Shown: positions 11,164 to 22,899, counted from the first letter of the stretch. The stretch is 64,000 nt of DNA from Corylus avellana (GCF_901000735.1 NC_081541.1:20683841-20747840); one strand, 5' to 3'. Program-made: numbers and translations. Notes: a model not told the origin generated them from the letters alone.

Positions 11164-11659
11164 TGATAAGTGCTGAATGTTACACTTTCTAGATCCTTAA
11201 TTCACATATGTTAATCTCTTAGTTTGGTTATTATATGATGTTTTGTTTTTGTGTTTTCTTTCAATTTTTAGGTTTTTGAAGAAAAGAAAGCATTTCTGGA
11301 AAGTTCCAAACAAAAAGACGATTTCGGGAAAAGCTGGAGCTGTAGGATCTATCATAGGCCAAGCAGCGTTCGAGCGCAGCAGCACTCGAGCGCACCAGCC
11401 AAAGGATCGAGCACAGTAGTTTGATTAGTGGTGGATGTCAAAACCCTAACCCTTTCATTATTCTTATTTTCATTTTAATCTTTCAATTCGCGACAATTCA
11501 AAGATATTTAATTTGGAAAATCAATTCTAAGCAAAATCACCAATCCTTGTGGGAATGATCTCGTATTTGCCTACTATACTATCGTTTTGGTCTTGTGCAC
11601 TTGCGAGTAAACTGTAGCGATTATTCACCTATTAATGTACGTGGGTAATCGTCATAGCA
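11164..11659 (+). mobile_element. Solo LTR B, Athila-like, internally deleted
   Basis: TGATAAGTGC...CATAGCA flanked by a perfect 5-bp duplication GAGAT (11159-11163 and 11660-11664). The unoccupied site exists in M copy 2, where gaagagatccaaatgctgaagg runs on at about 23492. Compared with other LTRs of about 1.4 kb, the middle is missing: the text jumps at about 11424 from a CGATCG-type array to gattagtggtggatgtcaaaacc. Confidence 0.92.
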
Positions 11660-13300
11660 GAGATTTGGCTATTGAAGGCAGGATCCCTGGCAGATGGATC
11701 TGACTGCTAGAAGGTCACTTTTCTCTTAAGCATTGACAAAGACTTTGAGGCATTGGTCAAGGTGGAGGAAGACCCGTCAGATGAATCAAACAGAGAGTGC
11801 TAGACTTAGGAGTTGGGTAGCTTTGAGTAGGCATGGACACTAGGTGGCTAGGCTGCACACCGTACATAGAAGTACAGTTTGCATCCAAGTGTTAGAAAGT
11901 GAATTTTCACTCATACCTTGGATTTTGCAAGATTGGTTTTCCCGCCAGAACCCAACGTACTATGCTTTGATACCTTCCCTTTTGTTTGGAAAATTACCCT
12001 GATTTGGAAATATTCCTTTCAAAAAAAAAAAAAATGGCCACTGGCCATACGCACGCCCCGTGGCCATGCATACGCCTAGAAACCCTAACCCTTCAACACC
12101 TCTTCTTTAAAAACGGCTGAACATACCCTAAACCCTATTCATTTCAACTTTCCTCCATTTTCTCACAAACCAAACACCTTCAATACCATTTTCGGTCAAG
12201 TCTCTTGAGATTTCAAAGTATTTCCACCCCTCTACATGGATTAAAACGTGGTATGGAACATTTTCAATTTTTATTCAATTTTCACAATTTAGGGTTTAAA
12301 TTTGGGTTTTTGATTTCGTTTGAATTTCACAACACATAGCTGGTTGATTGGGTACTAGGACTACACTTTAGAATAGATGCTTGAGTTTGAGCATCACTTT
12401 TCACTTCAAACCTTTACCCATTTGGATTTGGGGGCTTTTGCCTTAAATTCAAAACAACCCTCTTGAACCCCCTTGATTCTTGCAATTGATGTGTTCTATG
12501 GACCTCTTTACCATTTTTATCAAGTTTGAACCAAAACCCATTGATCCATTTGATCAATTTTTACCAAACCAAACCCTAACTTTTGAATTTGGGAGTTTTG
12601 CCCTAAATTCATGTTTTTTTGATTTTGTGATCTCAATTGGGCCCTATGGACCAATTGAAACCTGAACTCCTCAATTGGAAACCCAATCTATGATTTTGAC
12701 CAATTCGATTCAGAAGTTTTCTCCCGAATTTGAAAATGACCAAAATGCCCTTAGCTTGAAACCCCAGTATTTTATACCTTGGTAACCTCGCATCTTGAGG
12801 TCGCGACTGTAAGGACTTGTCCTTATAGCAATGCCAAACAACTCGAGCCATGAACCTCAGCCCAATCGAACTTCAGTGTTTTGCCCAAACTCGACAATTT
12901 ACCAAAATGCCCTTGAACCCACACCTTGATTTCTGTAATGTACCAACTACCCCCGTGTTCTCACATCTTGAGATCACCAGTTATTTGAGGTTACTCAAGT
13001 AATGAATCCGAATACCCCATTCCTTCTAGTGTTTTCTCCTAAATTACCGAATTACCTTAAAGTAATTTATGCCCAATTAAGATCCCCACTTAATTGGATT
13101 GTCCTTAAAGCAACACCAAACCTTGTTTATCTTTCACAGCTAAGGACGCCAATTGAAACCTCTTCATGCTCTACATTACCCTCTTTCTTTTCACCATACT
13201 AGGGGGGCTTCATTCTAGGATACTTTTGCACATAGATAGGGTAGGATGTTGCATGGGTACACCTGAGCGTAGTGTTGATAGTGAATCTTGGTGCAGGACG

Positions 13301-13883
13301 ATGGCACAGACGAACACTTGTGTAGTGGCTTCATCCTCTTCCTACCCATGGTACCGTCGACTCTGGGCCATGATGCATGACGCCCAGGGCCCAGATTCCG
13401 ACTACGAGATCGAGGATGTCGACCTTGACGCATCCCCAGCCAACAGTCCTAAGCCCAAGGGCCTAATTAAGGAGGTCAGCAGTAGCACGGATAGCAATAA
13501 TGCTTCCCTCACCTATGACCGCAATCGCTTCAGGGTCGACAAAGCCCAGCTCAGATATCAGAGCCTCTACGAGGGCTGGAAGATCATGGTTGAATGAGGA
13601 ATCAATGTGGCCCATATGGCCAATCGCGCTCTGAGGGTACAAACGCTACTAGACGCCCGGTTGGACGGACATTGTAGAGGATCACAGCCTGACAATAGTG
13701 GAGCTGGTCCACGAATTCTACGCCAACATTCATATGCGTTGCGGCAACACCTTTCAGACTTGGCTTAGGCGTAAGAGGACCATGGTGACTCCTACCCTAA
13801 TCAGCACTATCACCGGGGCACCACAAGTACGTGACCCTAGCTTTCCATGGCCGCTCGATGGCACCCCTAGTAGTACCCCATAA
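13301..13883 (+). pseudogene. PF20167-like protein of element M, copy 1 (broken)
   Basis: Opens with MAQTNTCVVASSSSYPWYRR, an acidic stretch (GPDSDYEIEDVDLD), then NRFRVDKAQLRYQSLYEGW and a stop at 13597. After a frameshift, 13698-13883 reads ELVHEFYANIHMR, TWLRRKRTMVTPTLIS and ITGAPQVRDPSFPWPLD. The EFYAN, TP-x2-IS-x-ITGAP and FPWP motifs match the N-terminal half of the PF20167 family. The C-terminal half is missing here but partly present in copy 2 (25430-25920). The frame from 13166 is open upstream, but residues before 13301 do not resemble the family. Confidence 0.7.
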
Positions 13884-14061
13884 AAACACCCATTTTAAAA
13901 AGGATTAAAAACGTGGTTAATGATTTCATAAAACATGGTTTTATAACAAAAGACTTAAACCCTTCTAAGTGACCCAATCCCTTTAGTCTTTTAAGGAAAA
14001 ACCCAGACCCCATCCTTTTATGACCGTACGTATGCCCAATAGTATTGTACGTATGCCAATG

Positions 14062-14268
14062 TATTTAGTGAGGACCTACGCTAGGGGACCACCGTATGTA
14101 CACTCTTGTCTTTAGTGAGGACATACATCAGGCGACCACCGTACGCTCTTGTCTTTAGTGAGGACATACATCGGGCGACCACCGTACGCTCTTGTCTTTA
14201 GTGAGGACATACATCGGGCGACCACCGTACGCTCTTGTCTTTAGTGAGGACATACATCGGGAGACCAC
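14062..14268 (+). repeat. 43-bp tandem repeats in the U3 of element M
   Basis: One degenerate and more than three near-identical units of 43 bp (gtctttagtgaggacatac, atcgggcgaccaccgtacgctctt). Related units occur at 47780-47896. Each unit has a ccgtac core; perfect CGTACG sites occur at the array edges (14036, 20289, 47773). The array is cut at 14268 by element C and U3 resumes at 20255. Confidence 0.85.
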
Positions 14269-15760
14269 TATTGTGCTAAATACTTCCTAAATTAATAGAT
14301 AATATTTAATACGTTTTACTCGCAAGTGCACAAGATTAAACGATAGTATAGTGTAGCAAGTACATGATCGATCCCACGAGGATTGTTGATTTTATTTAGA
14401 ATTGATTAAAAATATCAAGTTGTCACTAAATTGATATTATGAAAAAGAAATAAAAAGATATAAAGATAAAGTAAAGGTAGGGCTTTGATATCCACCACTA
14501 ATTATGCTCAACTAATATAACAATATGCCAATGATCCAATCATATTATGAATACCTAATGTTTGCCAACCTAAGGGCATGGGTGTATACTCCTTAAGCTA
14601 TTGATTTCCCAAAGCAACAAGTTAGGCTTGGGTGTATACACTAACTCTTTTCTTTCTCAAAGGATTTAGTATAGGTGTATACTAAGTTGTTCTTTAAGAA
14701 AGCATAAATCTATGAAAATTGACAAACACACGAAACCTAGGGCATGGGTGTATACTCCCGGTTTTCCATGTTGATTAACCCAAGAATCCGGTGTGGATTT
14801 CTTTTGTTACTCTTATTAAACCCAAGACTCGGTCATCCAAATTGATTTAATTAACTAATCCATACCACATGCATATGTTGATCAGGCAAACACATATGAA
14901 GAATTCATGAAAATAGAAATTAATCAAGTTAAATATCACAAGATGATCATCACAAAGGCGCCAATATTGAAATATTAAATAAACATAATTAGGGCTTCAA
15001 TCTAGCCCTACTAAGTAAATTAGTTACACATGATTTTGATGTTAAACATCTTCATAAAATAAAATAGAAAGGAAAAGAATAAATTTGAAACTTAAACTTG
15101 AAGAGCTCCAATTCTTCTCCTTGGAAATTGTGTCCTTGAAATTGTCTATTGAATTGTGAGGCTTAGAGGTCTATTTATAGGGTTTAGGAGAGTCCTAGAA
15201 GCCCTAGTAAGCCTAGGAAATTCGGAGATTTAAGTTCTAATCCAATTAGGATAAAGAAAACCTAAGTCCAAATAGGAATAGGATTCGTCCGGAATTGCGT
15301 TCCTATCTTGCAGGGTGATTTTGGCATAGCGACAGTATAAATTAGCAAAATACTATTTCACAGTGATTTGTATCATTTTGAGTTAGCTTTCCAATGCCGC
15401 TTGAATCACCTCATTTGGATATTTGAGCTGAAAGTAATGGTCAAAATATCGATACATGTACAGAATCCAAATTTGAATCCAATCCGATTTTACCTCCAAT
15501 TTAATCATTTCCTTTACTTGATTAAACTTAACCACATCATATAGGTCCTCTATTATGATTGTTTAAGCTTAACCATATCTTCTAGGTCTTCCCAATTTGC
15601 CCTTTAAGCTTGAAACTTTTCCGGAAACGCTTTCTTTTCTTCCATTCTCTACAAAAACATAGAAAACACAAAAAGAAAATAAAATAGCACAAACTAACAA
15701 AATTAAGGAATTAATAAATATAAGTTAAGAGCTAAAATATGAATATTTTGGCACTTTTCA
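14269..15760 (-). mobile_element. 3' LTR of element C
   Basis: 1492 bp, plus-strand TATTGTGC...TTTTCA. TATA box in minus sense at 15171-15179. The U3 lacks the CGATCG array and instead holds a gcgttcctatcttgcaggg segment at the same place (from about 15291), shared with element F. Its R/U5 has the common GTGTATACT motifs. Confidence 0.93.
15171..15179 (-). promoter_or_regulatory. TATA box of C 3' LTR
   Basis: Minus sense TATAAATAG, same context as in the 5' LTR copy at 19646-19654. Confidence 0.65.
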
Positions 15761-15775
15761 CACCCCCAAACTTAC
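15761..15775 (-). other. Polypurine tract of element C
   Basis: Minus sense GTAAGTTTGGGGGTG directly adjoining the 3' LTR. The same tract abuts the 3' LTRs of E, H and K. It would prime plus-strand DNA synthesis. Confidence 0.85.
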
Positions 15776-16538
15776 ATATTGCTAGTTCCTTAGCAATACG
15801 AAACTAAAAACAAAATGAAAAACGGAAAACAAAAAGATAAATCTATCTTTCGTGGGATGTACGATTGCATTTAGCATATGCAACAAACCTTTTAAACCTC
15901 TAAGAATTCCCTAGAGGATGAGTGAAGTCTTGTGGGGGTTTTCCAGAAATGTTACCCACAAACATTATGCAAGAGTTCATACTATCCAAAAATTTAAGTA
16001 TCACTCAAAACCATGATTTTCATTCATTAGCAAGCTTAAAAGGATAAACTCCATCTTTACAATGAATTGAAATTTTAAAGTTTAATTACTTACAAAAGAC
16101 ATGCTAAGACATCACAAGTTTGAAACAGTGTAAAGTAAACTAGCATATAAATATGAAACTTCCAATTATTTCAAATGTGCAATGTCTCAATATCTCAAAG
16201 TTCACTGAAATCCCTATTAGAATGAACAACAATGGCATATATATATATATTATTATTATTTTGTCAGGTTGTGCAATGTTTGGTTCCCTTAAGCTTTCTA
16301 ATTAACCCATGTAACAAGTGTTAAGTCAATGACTCCCAAACTATATGGTTTTAGGGCATTAGGTGTAGAGACACCCCTAAGACTTACTAACTCGAGTCAA
16401 AAAGGCTACTAAACCAAACTAACCATGACATTAACCAAATTAAAATTCTTCACCTTTTAACGTGAATACTCAATACTTTGAGGCAAGAGGTCCAATTACT
16501 TAGTAAAAAGCTTATCAATGATCACATATATATTTTAT

Positions 16539-16564
<26 letters not shown>
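16539..16564. repeat. (CA)n microsatellite
   Basis: About thirteen CA units inside the 3' block of element C; the same place is (ATT)n in element K and (TA)n in element H. Confidence 0.9.
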
Positions 16565-16574
<10 letters not shown>

Positions 16575-16922
16575 AATGCCAAAGTATTCATCTAATAAAT
16601 CATCAATTTTCACCCAAGACATAGAAACGCACACATCAGACTTCATGTCAGACCCCACAAATTATGTACTAATATGCTTGTGCAAGATCAGATCAAACAT
16701 GTGAATTCTCAACTGTCCTAAGCAAGTAACCAAACTGAAAAATTCAATTTATTAGATCATGTGTTCAAAATTTTAAGCTCACCAATGAGTATCAAATCAC
16801 AATTTTTTTTAAGATTAACCAAAATTTTAAGACCACATGAACATGCATATATTTATATTTTTTTCTATTTCAAAAATGGGACAAAGTGTGTAAAGTGTCT
16901 CCCATACCCCCAAACTTAAGTT

Positions 16923-16942
16923 ACACATTGTCCCCAATGTGT
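16923..16942 (-). other. Conserved hairpin, copy in element C
   Basis: Perfect 8-bp stem: plus-strand ACACATTG, TCCC, CAATGTGT. The minus-sense loop is GGGA (GNRA type). It lies 4 bp from a PPT-like motif. Confidence 0.75.
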
Positions 16943-17478
16943 GTATAACATGGAAAGATCTTACCCGGGAGATGGATGACATGTTTGGAATGGCATGGCT
17001 CATAACACACCCCAAACTTGAATTGAAGCACACTTGTCCCTGTAAAACAAAATACTAAAATAACAACAGAAAAAATAAAAAATAAAATAAAAAAAAATCA
17101 ATAAAAAGGATATGTTGTGGGGTGCCTCCCATGAGCGCTAAGTTTAACGTTTTCAGCCAGACTGTGGCACTTTAAGCTTGAAGCGCCAATCTTTCCTTCT
17201 CTTGCACCAAAGGGAATGATTCTTTTATGTTGAAAGGTGATTCCAAATGTCTATAGATTGGGAAGGACTACTCTGAGTTTACTCAAACAGTTTCTCATCC
17301 GGTGGGGAATCATAAACTGGAATAAAGTAAGAAGAAAACTTAGGGAACTTTTCTATCTTGATGTCATCAATTTGCTCATGTGGTAACTCTAACAGACTTC
17401 ACTCCTGGCTTCTTGGTATTTTAGGAAGCTAATGTTGAAGAAATCTCAATGCTCTCTTCTTTTTCTTGATGTGGCTCC

Positions 17479-18436
17479 TATGAAACTTTGGTTTGCTCCT
17501 CCTTCCCCTTTTCTACTTGATTTTCAACCACTTTCTTCACTCCTCATTGTGACAGCTTGCTCATAACAGTAGGTGCACTCTTCCTCCATGTAGTGCTCAT
17601 TAGGATTGGCCACCAACTGACTTTGACACTCTTCTTCTTTGAGGATATCTGATATTTGCTTGAGATGAGCCTCTATCCTTTCAAATGATTGCATGCAAGA
17701 GTTCTGCATCCTTTCAAATGATTTGATGCTTTCCTCCATCACATCTAGCAACTCTTTAGAAACCTCGGGAGGAGGTGGTTCTTCTTGGTATTGTTGATAT
17801 GAATGATCATATATGGTTGATGGTTCCTCTTCATGAGCTACTATCTTGAAAATGGATTGCCTCAGACTAAGGCTAAGACAAGAATAGGATTGACCATATA
17901 ACTGTGGAGATGGCTCCTTTTCATGATAGCAAATACTCTCTTCCTTCATATAATGTCCATGAAGAGTGGTAATTGATTGACTTTGGGACTCTTCCTTTTT
18001 GAGAAAATCTGTTCTTTGTGTACAGTGGGCCTCCGTCCTTTTAACTGATTTCAAATGAGAGTGCTTTATCTCCTCAATTGCTGAACTGATCATAGCTAAT
18101 GTTTTCTTAGAAAACTCAAGAGGAGGTGGTTCAGCTTGATATTGCTATTGTGGAGCTGATTGAAAGGAGTATGCATGATCATAGAATTGCTGATATGAGT
18201 GATGTTGCAGTCCATGAGATTATGGAGCATGAATTATGGGAGCTTGAGCTTGCCATGAGAGATTGGACTGTTGACTCCATGATGGGTTGCAGGAATCAAA
18301 ATAGCGGTCGTTCCCTGGTCTAGAGCCCATGAAATTTGTTAGAAGTTTGTCTCATTGTAGGACATTCTCTAACATGGTGATAAGGGTCATGGCAACATGA
18401 ACATGGTCTACGAGGTATCGGAATGCTACCCCACAT
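17479..18436 (-). pseudogene. gag: NC-only Gag-derived protein of element C (broken)
   Basis: ATG at 18436 opens MWGSIPIPRRPC, with a zinc knuckle CSCCHDPYHHVRECP right at the N-terminus, then an early in-frame TAG. The main open part (18093-17524) has EEEPSTIYDHSYQQYQEE, a predicted coiled coil (MEESIKSFERMQ, RIEAHLKQISDILKEEE) and YMEEECTYCYEQAVT. A frameshift then leads to VVENQVEKGKEE and a stop at 17479. It is homologous to the intact ORF of element F. In full-length Gag the zinc knuckle lies far inside the protein, after capsid; here capsid is missing. Confidence 0.7.
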
Positions 18437-18719
18437 GTGTGAAAACAAAAATAACAAAAGGTTAAAATTAAAAGGGAAAATAAAAACAAAATTAAAAATA
18501 AAACTTACGAAGATGCAGACTCAACTGACCCTCCATGAAATAAAAGAAAAAAAATCAGATCTATAATTAGCCTAGTAATTGTGCTGCTGTCCAGATGTGC
18601 CCTAGATGGGCGCTCGAGTGCACCTCTAGAGGTAGAACAGGAACTACGGAAAAAACTAGAAAAACAGAAAAAATTAAAAACAATAATAAATTAAAAAAAA
18701 TTTCGAACAAAATCAAACA
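18437..18719 (-). other. Leader of element C
   Basis: Untranslated leader between PBS and the MWG start, A-rich. It retains one degenerate CGATCG-type motif (gcgctcgagtgcacc at about 18609) where F and H have clusters. Confidence 0.6.
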
Positions 18720-18738
18720 ATCCTCGGCAACAGTGCCA
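18720..18738 (-). other. PBS of element C, tRNA-Asp type
   Basis: Plus-strand atcctcggcaacagtgcca: the tRNA-Asp 3' end with three transition-type changes, consistent with cytosine deamination after insertion. Confidence 0.85.
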
Positions 18739-18744
18739 AAAACT

Positions 18745-20249
18745 TGTTGTACTAAATACTACTTAAATTAATAGATAATATTTAGTACGTTTTACTCCCA
18801 AATGTAAAGGTCAAACGATAGTATAGTGCAGCAAGTATGAGATCAATCCCATGAGGATTGTTGATTTTATTTAGAATTGATTAAAAATATCAAGTTGTTA
18901 CTAAATTGATATTATGAAAAAGAAATAAAAAGATATAAAGATAAAGTAAAGGTAGGGCTTTGATATGCACCACTAATTATGCTCAACTAATATAACAATA
19001 TGCCAATGATCCAATCATATTATAAATACCTAATGTCTGCCAACTTAAGGGCATGGGTATATACTCCTTAAGCTATTGACTTTCCTAAGCAACGAGTTAG
19101 GCATGGGTATATACTCTAACTCTTTTCTTTCTCAAAGGATTTAGCATAGGTGCATATTAAGTTGTTCTTTAAGAAAGCATAAATCTATGAAAATTGACAA
19201 ACACACGAAACCTAAGGCATGGGTGTATACTCCCGGTTTTCCATGTTGATTAACCCAAGGATCCGATGTGAATTTCTTTTGTTACTCTTATTAAACCCAG
19301 GACTCGGTTATCCAAATTGATTTAATCAATTAATCCATACCACATGCATATGTTGATTAGGCAAACACATATGAGGAATTCATGAAAACATAAATTAATC
19401 AAGTTAAATATCACAACATGATCATCACAAAGGCGCCAATATTGAAATATTAAATAAACATAATTTGGTCTTCAATCTAGCCCTACTAAGTAAATTAGTT
19501 ACACATGAGTTTGATGTTAAGCATCTTCATAAAATAAAATAGAAAGGAATAGAATAAACCCGAAACTTGAATTTGAAGAGCTCCAATTCTTCTCCTTGAA
19601 AATTTTGTCCTTGAAATTGTCTATTGAATTGTGAGGCTTAGAGGTCTATTTATAGGGCTTAGGAGAGTCCTAGAAGCCCTAGTAATCCTAGGAAATTCGG
19701 AGCTTTAAGTCCTAGTCCAATTAGGATATAGAAAACCCAAGTCCAAATCGGAATAGGATTCGTCCAGAATTGCGTTCCTATCTTGCAGGGTGATTTTGGC
19801 ATAGCGGCATTCTGAATTAGCAAAATACTATTTCAAAATGATTTGTAGAATTTTGAGTTAGCTTTCCAATTCCACTTGAATCACCTCAATTGAATATTTG
19901 AGCTGAAAGTTATGGTCAAAATACTGAGATGTATACATAATCCAAATTTGAATCCAATCCAATTTTGCCTCAAATTTGAGAAATTTCGATTTAATCATTT
20001 CCTTTATTTGATTAAACTTAATCACATCATATAGGTCCTCTATTATGATTGGTTAAGCTTAACCATATCTTCTAGGTCTTCCCATTTGCCCTTTCAGCTT
20101 GGAACTTTTCCGGAAATGCTTTCTTTTCTTCCATTACCTACAAAAACATAGAAAACACAAAAAGAAAATAAAATAGCACAAACTAACAAAGCTAAGGAAT
20201 TAACAAATATAAGTTAAAGACTAAAATATGAATATTTTGGCACTTATCA
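18745..20249 (-). mobile_element. 5' LTR of element C
   Basis: 1505 bp, plus-strand TGTTGTAC...TTATCA, intact TG...CA. TATA box at 19646-19654. Differences from the 3' LTR are scattered substitutions and small gaps, so insertion is not very recent. Confidence 0.93.
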
Positions 20250-20254
20250 ACCAC

Positions 20255-21710
20255 CCATATGTATACTGACCAGTTTTTGACCAAGTGGCCAATACACCAG
20301 GACGTACGCCTGAATCCTTTTACCCAGTGTGTAATAGTACCGTACATATGCCCTAGTACCATATGTACACAACATTTTAGAACAGCCTGCAGCGCTCACA
20401 GCTTTTTCCTACCTATAAATACCCCTTCCTCTCAACCCTTATGCTCCATTCTTGCCCCTAGGCTCTCTGAAACTCCTTGTGTGAGTGTCTTTGTGAGTTT
20501 TTGTGATTGGAGAGAGAGAAGGAAGAAAGCTTGGAGTTCTTGCCACTTACAAAGGTAATCCCCTTACCCATTCCATCGTCTTTTATTGTTCTTACTGGTA
20601 TTTCATGTTTTGAGAATGTTTTGGTAAAGCTTTCACACATATTTCTTTGCAAAAGCCAAGTATGTTTTGAAAGAGTTTTAAATCCTTCTTTTATTGCTTT
20701 GAGTTGCGTGATCGTATGATAATTGTGCATAACGATGTGTTGTAGTTAAAGTAGGGTTTTTACGATGTTGGAGGACTCGAGCGAGTGGACAAGGTAAGTA
20801 GACACTTACAAACGCTTTCCTTAAAAACATGGGATATGTTAGTTGGCTGACCACGCATTTGATATGAGCATGTCTACTTTTTGTAATAACTTGGTAACTG
20901 CTTTAACAACTAGTTGATAAGATGCATCGTATGACATGGTATACCTGTACGTGCGGAATAATGGCCATCGGCTTACTATATAGACTTCATTTTATGGTCA
21001 ATGTGTGCGTGTGGGCCTTGGATGCAGTGGTTTTTAAGACCGAACATCAATAGTAGCGTGGGCCACCCGAGGTCCGACTCCGTCAGGCTGCTAGTGGTGG
21101 ACGGTAGCGTACATTGGCTGGGGCACCGGCATTATATTACAGGTCTCTCGGGACAGCTTCAACCTTGTTGAGATGGGGTAATATCTCAAGTAGACCATAC
21201 ATGAGAGTTATGACCTATAAAACACTAGTTTTTCTGCATTAAAATACTTGGGCGATTGCTACTAGGAGTCCACTACCCTTTTTTTAACCAAACCATATTT
21301 TCAAAGGTGTATTAATGGAGACAACACCTTCTGTTTAATGTTTACCAAGAACTGCATGTTTATTTCTTCCTAATAATATAGTCGTTAGACTTACGCTGTT
21401 ATTACTCCTATAGAGAGCATGTTTCTAGAACTCAAGAGTGGCACGGTTTCCACTCCAGACATTGCTTAGGATTCTCATGTTGTTATCAGGTTTGCTTTGC
21501 ATTATTATTAGTTGCACCATGTCTTTAATTTTGAGGAATATACTTGTCCCTGTAATGGTTAATAGTTTCTCAAATTTATTTCACCTTCTTATTTATTAAC
21601 TTTGATAATGCTTGGAGGGGCGATTCCTCATTTAGCGACAAGTTGGTTTAACTGGGGTAACTGCCAATAAGCCTACTAGGCTGGCCAAGGCTAGTTTTGG
21701 GGGTGTTACA
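20255..21710 (+). mobile_element. LTR 2 of element M, right part
   Basis: Continues the U3 interrupted by element C. It has ggacgtacgcc and ccgtacatatgcc motifs, a TATA box at 20414-20422 (cctataaataccccT) and an R/U5 colinear with LTR 1, ending gggggtgttaca at 21710. The left part of this LTR is about 13930-14263. Because PBS and a second internal region follow, this LTR is shared by two element copies in tandem. The short ORFs (20259-20558, 20458-20730) are not supported. Confidence 0.8.
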
Positions 21711-21713
21711 AAA

Positions 21714-21719
21714 TAGTAT
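21714..21719 (+). other. PBS of element M copy 2, first half (split by solo LTR D)
   Basis: tagtat here plus caaagc at 23115-23120 rejoin as a 12-base site matching the initiator tRNA-Met PBS TGGTATCAGAGC at 10 of 12 positions. Solo LTR D sits exactly inside it. Confidence 0.75.
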
Positions 21720-22584
21720 TGCTATGCAAATATCCACCTAAATTAATAGGCAAATAAATGTATGTTTTAACTCACAAGTGTACAAGATAAACGATAGTAT
21801 AGTGCAGCAAGTACAAGATCATTCCCATGATGATTGTTGATTTTGCTTAGAATTGATTTTCTAAATTAAATATCAAAATTGTCACGAAATTGATATTATG
21901 AAAAGAAATAATGATAAATGAAAGCGTTAGGGATTCGATATCCACCACTAATCAGACTAATTATGATAACAATATGCCAATGCGCCAATCATACCTGTAT
22001 ACTTAATGTTTGCCAACCTAAGGGCATGGGTGTCTACTCAAGCTATTGATCTCCCTAAACAACTAATTAGTCATGGGTGTCTACTCTAATTCTTTTATTT
22101 CTCAAAGGATTTAGCTTGGGTGTCTACTAAATTGTTCTTTGAAAAACATAAATTTGTGGAAATCGACAAACACATGAGGCTTAGGTCATGGGTGTATACT
22201 CCCAGTTCCCCATGTTGATTACCCCAAGAACCCACAAGGATATCTTTTGTCACTCTATTAAGCCCATAACACGATCATCCAAATTGACGAAAATAACTAA
22301 TCCATACCACATGCATATGTTGATCAGGCACATTCATATGAGGAATTCAATTAAGCAGGAAATAATCAAGTTAAATACATCAAAATATGATTGTAGCAAA
22401 CGCGCCAATATTGAAATCCTAAAAAGACATGATTAGGGCTTCAGTCTAGCCCCTAACTAAGAGTTAGTTACACATAATTAAAATGAAAACTAAAAATAAA
22501 AGAAAGAAGAAACCGAAAAGCTTCTGGAAGTAGCCTCCAAATTCCCCTCTCTGGAGTTGTCTTTCAATTGTGAGGCTTAAAGGT

Positions 22585-22593
22585 CTATTTATA
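22585..22593 (-). promoter_or_regulatory. TATA box of solo LTR D
   Basis: Minus sense TATAAATAG. The CGATCG array starts 129 bp upstream. Confidence 0.6.
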
Positions 22594-22721
22594 GGCTTAG
22601 GAAAACCCTAGAAGCCCTAGTAAACCTGGAAAAATCGTAGGTTTAAGTCCTAGTCCAACTAGGACTTGAGAAACCAAGTTTGGGAAGGAAAAGGAGTCTT
22701 GGCCACATTTGAATTCTCTCT

Positions 22722-22899
22722 AGCGCACGAGTGCGCTCGAGCACGTGGCTGCGCTCGATTGGAGTTCTTCTGCGCTCGATCGCATTGCGATTGATGCTTC
22801 TTCTTATGCACTTGAGTGCACGCCTGCACTCGCTCCTTGGCTGGGGCGCTCGAGCACTGATGCGATCGAGCCTAGGTGCAGTGAACTCAAGCGCACTGC
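22722..22899. promoter_or_regulatory. CGATCG array of solo LTR D
   Basis: About eight sites in this LTR (gctcgagcac, gctcgattgg, gctcgatcgc, gcgattgatg, gctcgagcac, gcgatcgagc and others). Arg/Ser-rich ORFs that cross it are by-products of the motif. Confidence 0.6.

Larger units (their letters stand above)
10598..13930 (+). mobile_element. Internal region of element M, copy 1
   Basis: Homologous block by block to 23115-25932. The part 10600-11158 and 11665-11880 matches the short ORF region of copy 2 (23372-23614) but is broken. 11880-13160 is non-coding, rich in ccaaatgccc and ttgggggtttt text, and includes an A run at 12019-12034. The PF20167-like gene follows at 13301-13883. No gypsy protease, reverse transcriptase or integrase motif was found. 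A 496-bp solo LTR is inserted at 11164. The exact border with LTR 2 (about 13930) is not resolved. Confidence 0.65.
15776..17160 (-). other. 3' non-coding block of element C
   Basis: About 1.4 kb without coding potential, colinear with blocks in A, E, H and K. It holds PPT-like motifs at 16906-16918 and 17008-17020, the hairpin at 16923-16942, and a (CA)n run at 16539-16564. The minus-sense ACGTTAAACTTAGCGCTC segment lies at about 17130-17150. Confidence 0.8.
14269..20249 (-). mobile_element. Element C: complete non-autonomous Athila-like element
   Basis: 5981 bp with two LTRs (14269-15760 and 18745-20249), PPT, tRNA-Asp-type PBS and a perfect 5-bp duplication ACCAC (14264-14268 and 20250-20254). 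It is inserted in the 43-bp repeat array of the M LTR. The internal region is only about 3 kb: leader, a Gag-derived reading frame with one zinc knuckle, and the conserved 3' block. No pol. The left terminal dinucleotide has decayed from TG to TA. Confidence 0.95.

Noticed and set aside
14062..14268. Regular 43-bp repeats considered as a CRISPR array
   Set aside because: Units are head to tail without unique spacers, in a plant LTR.
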